Below are positions 61,194-64,000 of a stretch of DNA of 64,000 nt, in pieces (position 1 is the first letter of the stretch; the number at the start of each line of letters is the position of its first letter). The translations under genes and the position numbers were made by a program. Below the pieces are notes generated by a model. That model ran no database searches. It worked only from the letters and a program-made list of their open reading frames with translations, and was not told where the DNA came from. This DNA comes from Chromatiales bacterium (GTDB taxonomy: Bacteria > Pseudomonadota > Gammaproteobacteria > Chromatiales > Chromatiaceae), in the NCBI GenBank assembly GCA_024712425.1, contig JAKRWE010000001.1, positions 1-64,000 on the forward strand, given 5' to 3'.

Positions 61194-61221
61194 CTTGACA
61201 CTGCAAAATCCGGCTCCACAT
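61194..61221 (+). promoter_or_regulatory. Sigma-32 (heat-shock) type promoter of hrcA
   Basis: CTTGACA (61194-61200) and CTCCACAT (61214-61221) are separated by 13 bases, close to the consensus CTTGAAA-N13-CCCCATnT. The promoter lies about 80 bases before hrcA. No CIRCE element (TTAGCACTC-N9-GAGTGCTAA) is seen next to it. Confidence 0.65.
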
Positions 61222-61301
61222 AATCGAAAGGCACATCCGCTGTCGCTGTGAAGCAGTCGATATCACGATGGCGGCCATTTTCAGGAGTTTCCAGTTTGTC
61301 C

Positions 61302-62345
61302 ATGCCCAACCCGGACGCGATCAGTGAACGCGCCCAGCACTTTCTGAAGGTGCTGATCGAGCGCTATATCCAGGATGGCCAGCCGGTCGGCTCGCGCACC
61401 CTGGCAAAGGATTCCGGGCTGGATCTCAGTCCGGCGACCATACGCAACGTGATGGCCGACCTGGAGGATCTGGGTCTGGTGGCCTCGCCGCACACCTCGG
61501 CGGGGAGGGTGCCGACCGAGGCGGGTTACCGGGTCTTCGTGGATTCCCTGATCTCGATTCAGCCGCTGAACGAACAGGTCCTGGACCAGTTGCACGAAGA
61601 GTTGCCGGCGGCCCGGCCGGGCGCGCATGTCATGGAATCCGCCTCGCAGCTGCTATCCAGTATGACCCGCCTGGCGGGCGTGGTCATGGTGCCCAAGCGC
61701 AACCAGGAGAAGGTGCGTCAGATCGAGTTCGTGCCGCTCTCGGGCGTGCGCGTGCTGGCGGTGATCGTGACCTCGGCCGGGGAGATATTCAACCGCATCA
61801 TCGAGACCTCGCGCACCTTCGAACGCAGTGAACTGGAGCAGCTCAGCAATTACATTACCGGGCACTATGCGGGGCACGATCTGGAAACGGTGCGACGCGA
61901 GGTCTTCGATGAGATGCAGACCACGCGGGCCCACATGGACAGCCTGATGGCGGAGGCGTTGCAGATGGCGCGTGAGGCCTTCTCCGCCGGCGAGGACGGG
62001 GAGCCGGAGGTCGTGGTGTCGGGACAGACCAACCTGATGGACTTCGACGAACTGGCGCAGATGGACCGTCTGCGCGGCCTGTTCGAGGCCTTTGCCGAGA
62101 AGCAGGAGATCCTGCACCTGCTCGACCGCTGCCTGGGGGCCGATGGCGTGCAGATCTACATCGGCGAGGAATCGGGTTACAGCACCCTGCGTGACTGCAG
62201 CGTGATCACCTCCCCGTACAAGGTGGACGAGGAGGTGGTCGGCGTGCTGGGTGTGATCGGTCCCACGCGCATGCATTACGACCGGGTGATCCCCATCGTC
62301 GATGTGACCGCCCAATTGCTGGGTGCGGCCTTGAAATCCCGTTGA
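61302..62345 (+). CDS. hrcA: Heat-inducible transcription repressor HrcA
   Basis: This 347-residue protein starts at ATG 61302 (MPNPDAISERAQHFLKVLIERYIQDGQPVGSRTLAKDSGLDLSPATIRNVMADLEDLGLV), the wHTH of HrcA. It has QLNPLNEQ-like dimer parts and the end IGPTRMHYDRVIPIVDVTAQLLGAAL. It represses heat-shock genes by binding CIRCE sites. It lies directly before grpE-dnaK, as in other bacteria having HrcA. It has its own sigma-32-type promoter. Confidence 0.94.
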   Translation: MPNPDAISERAQHFLKVLIERYIQDGQPVGSRTLAKDSGLDLSPATIRNVMADLEDLGLVASPHTSAGRVPTEAGYRVFVDSLISIQPLNEQVLDQLHEELPAARPGAHVMESASQLLSSMTRLAGVVMVPKRNQEKVRQIEFVPLSGVRVLAVIVTSAGEIFNRIIETSRTFERSELEQLSNYITGHYAGHDLETVRREVFDEMQTTRAHMDSLMAEALQMAREAFSAGEDGEPEVVVSGQTNLMDFDELAQMDRLRGLFEAFAEKQEILHLLDRCLGADGVQIYIGEESGYSTLRDCSVITSPYKVDEEVVGVLGVIGPTRMHYDRVIPIVDVTAQLLGAALKSR

Positions 62346-62436
62346 TTGCCCCCACCTTCGTGTTCGATTGCCTGGAATACAGGCATGAATCCAACCAATT
62401 AACCATATTAAAACAAATCCTTACAAGGGTTTATTA

Positions 62437-63036
62437 ATGAATGATGTGAATAACGGGGTGGAGCAGGATCCGCCTGTTTCGGATGAAAAAGACGTGGATA
62501 CCTTCGCCGAAGAGATTGCCGAGGCGGTCGAGGAGAACGTCGAGGCCGAGCATTCCGCCGATGAACTGGCGGCCCTCCTGGAGGCGGCCCGCAGCAAGGC
62601 CGACGAGCACTACGACCAGCTGGTGCGGGCGCATGCGGAGATCGAGAATCTCAAGCGGCGTCATGCGCAGGAGATCGAGAAGGCGCACAAGTTTGCACTG
62701 GACCGGTTCGTGTCCGAACTGCTGGGTGTGCGCGACAGCCTGGAGCTGGGCAATGTCGCGGCCCAGGCCGATGATGCCGATGTCGCCAAGCTGCGCGAGG
62801 GCACGGAGCTGACCCTGAAGATGCTGGGTGATGTGATGGGCAAGTTCGGCGTCGAGCAGATCGACCCGCTGGACCAGCCTTTCGATCCGGAGTTCCACCA
62901 GGCGATGGCCACGGTGCCGCGCGAGGATGTGCCGCCGAATACCGTGGTCGACGTCATTCAGAAGGGCTATCTGCTGAACGGCCGTCTGGTGCGGCCGGCG
63001 CTGGTGGCGGTTGCCCAGGCCCCGTCGGGCGCGTGA
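62437..63036 (+). CDS. grpE: Nucleotide exchange factor GrpE
   Basis: This 199-residue protein has an acidic N-terminus, a long coiled coil (ADELAALLEAARSKADEHYDQLVRAHAEIENLKRR) and the beta domain VNDVIQKGYLLNGRLVRPALVAVAQ. It releases ADP from DnaK. It lies between hrcA and dnaK, and no clear sigma-32 motif was found in the 91-base hrcA-grpE gap. It is intact. GrpE forms dimers through the coiled coil. Confidence 0.95.
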   Translation: MNDVNNGVEQDPPVSDEKDVDTFAEEIAEAVEENVEAEHSADELAALLEAARSKADEHYDQLVRAHAEIENLKRRHAQEIEKAHKFALDRFVSELLGVRDSLELGNVAAQADDADVAKLREGTELTLKMLGDVMGKFGVEQIDPLDQPFDPEFHQAMATVPREDVPPNTVVDVIQKGYLLNGRLVRPALVAVAQAPSGA

Positions 63037-63058
63037 ATACAAAAAACAGGGGTTTGCC

Positions 63059-63086
63059 CTTGAAAGGCGGGCGCCCAACCCCACTT
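63059..63086 (+). promoter_or_regulatory. Sigma-32 type promoter of dnaK
   Basis: CTTGAAA (63059-63065) and CCCCACTT (63079-63086) are separated by exactly 13 bases, an excellent heat-shock promoter match. It lies 52 bases upstream of the dnaK ATG in the 101-base grpE-dnaK gap. Confidence 0.75.
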
Positions 63087-63125
63087 GGATAACAGTTTCA
63101 ACGAATCAGCAGTTTAATTTCATAA

Positions 63126-64000
<875 letters not shown>

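Overview
The window is high-GC DNA from a gammaproteobacterium, probably a sulfur-oxidiser-type lineage near Chromatiales or Ectothiorhodospirales (that placement is inferred from gene order, not proven). The last 10 kb is conserved chromosome: ssrA (tmRNA, tag ANDDNYALAA), smpB, a sodium-dependent SNF-type transporter, ratA, rnfH, bamE, fur, recN, nadK, hrcA, grpE and the 5' part of dnaK. hrcA and dnaK each have a good heat-shock (sigma-32-like) promoter.

The first 54 kb is a mobile island. A 42-nt segment covering the ssrA terminator and the terminal CCA of the tmRNA recurs near the left edge (124-165) and at the ssrA end (54097-54138). I read these as the flanking attachment repeats. A probable group II intron starts at 118 directly behind the left terminator copy and runs out of the window leftwards.

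Inside the island, from left to right: (1) 389-11589, a divergent defence-type module. It has a sacsin/Hsp90-like ATPase with a DUF3883 C-terminus on the minus strand. On the plus strand are a small HTH protein, a UvrD-like helicase with a C-terminal Fe-S PD-(D/E)XK nuclease, a beta-class DNA methyltransferase and a type III Res-like helicase-nuclease. (2) 11864-34835, on the minus strand, the complete late region of a lambda-like (siphovirus-type) prophage, from lysis and tail genes through capsid, protease and portal to the terminase. It is interrupted by a 1.66-kb IS3-family element and by a Phd/PIN toxin-antitoxin pair on the opposite strand. (3) 34994-46486, early and replication genes: DUF3489 protein, ParB-methyltransferase, ParDE, DUF6362, RuvC-like resolvase, primase-helicase, Cas4/RecB-like exonuclease, DUF6511, DEAH helicase, DUF669, a Sak4-like ATPase and an AlpA-like HTH protein. 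(4) 46652-50462, a four-gene operon of an XRE-ImmA/IrrE protein, a PIN-domain protein and two unrecognised proteins. (5) 50660-53174, on the plus strand, the integration module: a DUF2924 protein, a large serine recombinase and an HTH partner.

Many island genes are broken by 1-nt indels, by longer deletions or by TGA in place of a conserved Trp codon, whereas all core genes from smpB to dnaK read through. Either the prophage is decaying mainly by deletion, or the assembly has uncorrected indels. Read data would tell these apart. The capsid decoration and major capsid genes are fused into one ORF, as are holin and lysozyme.
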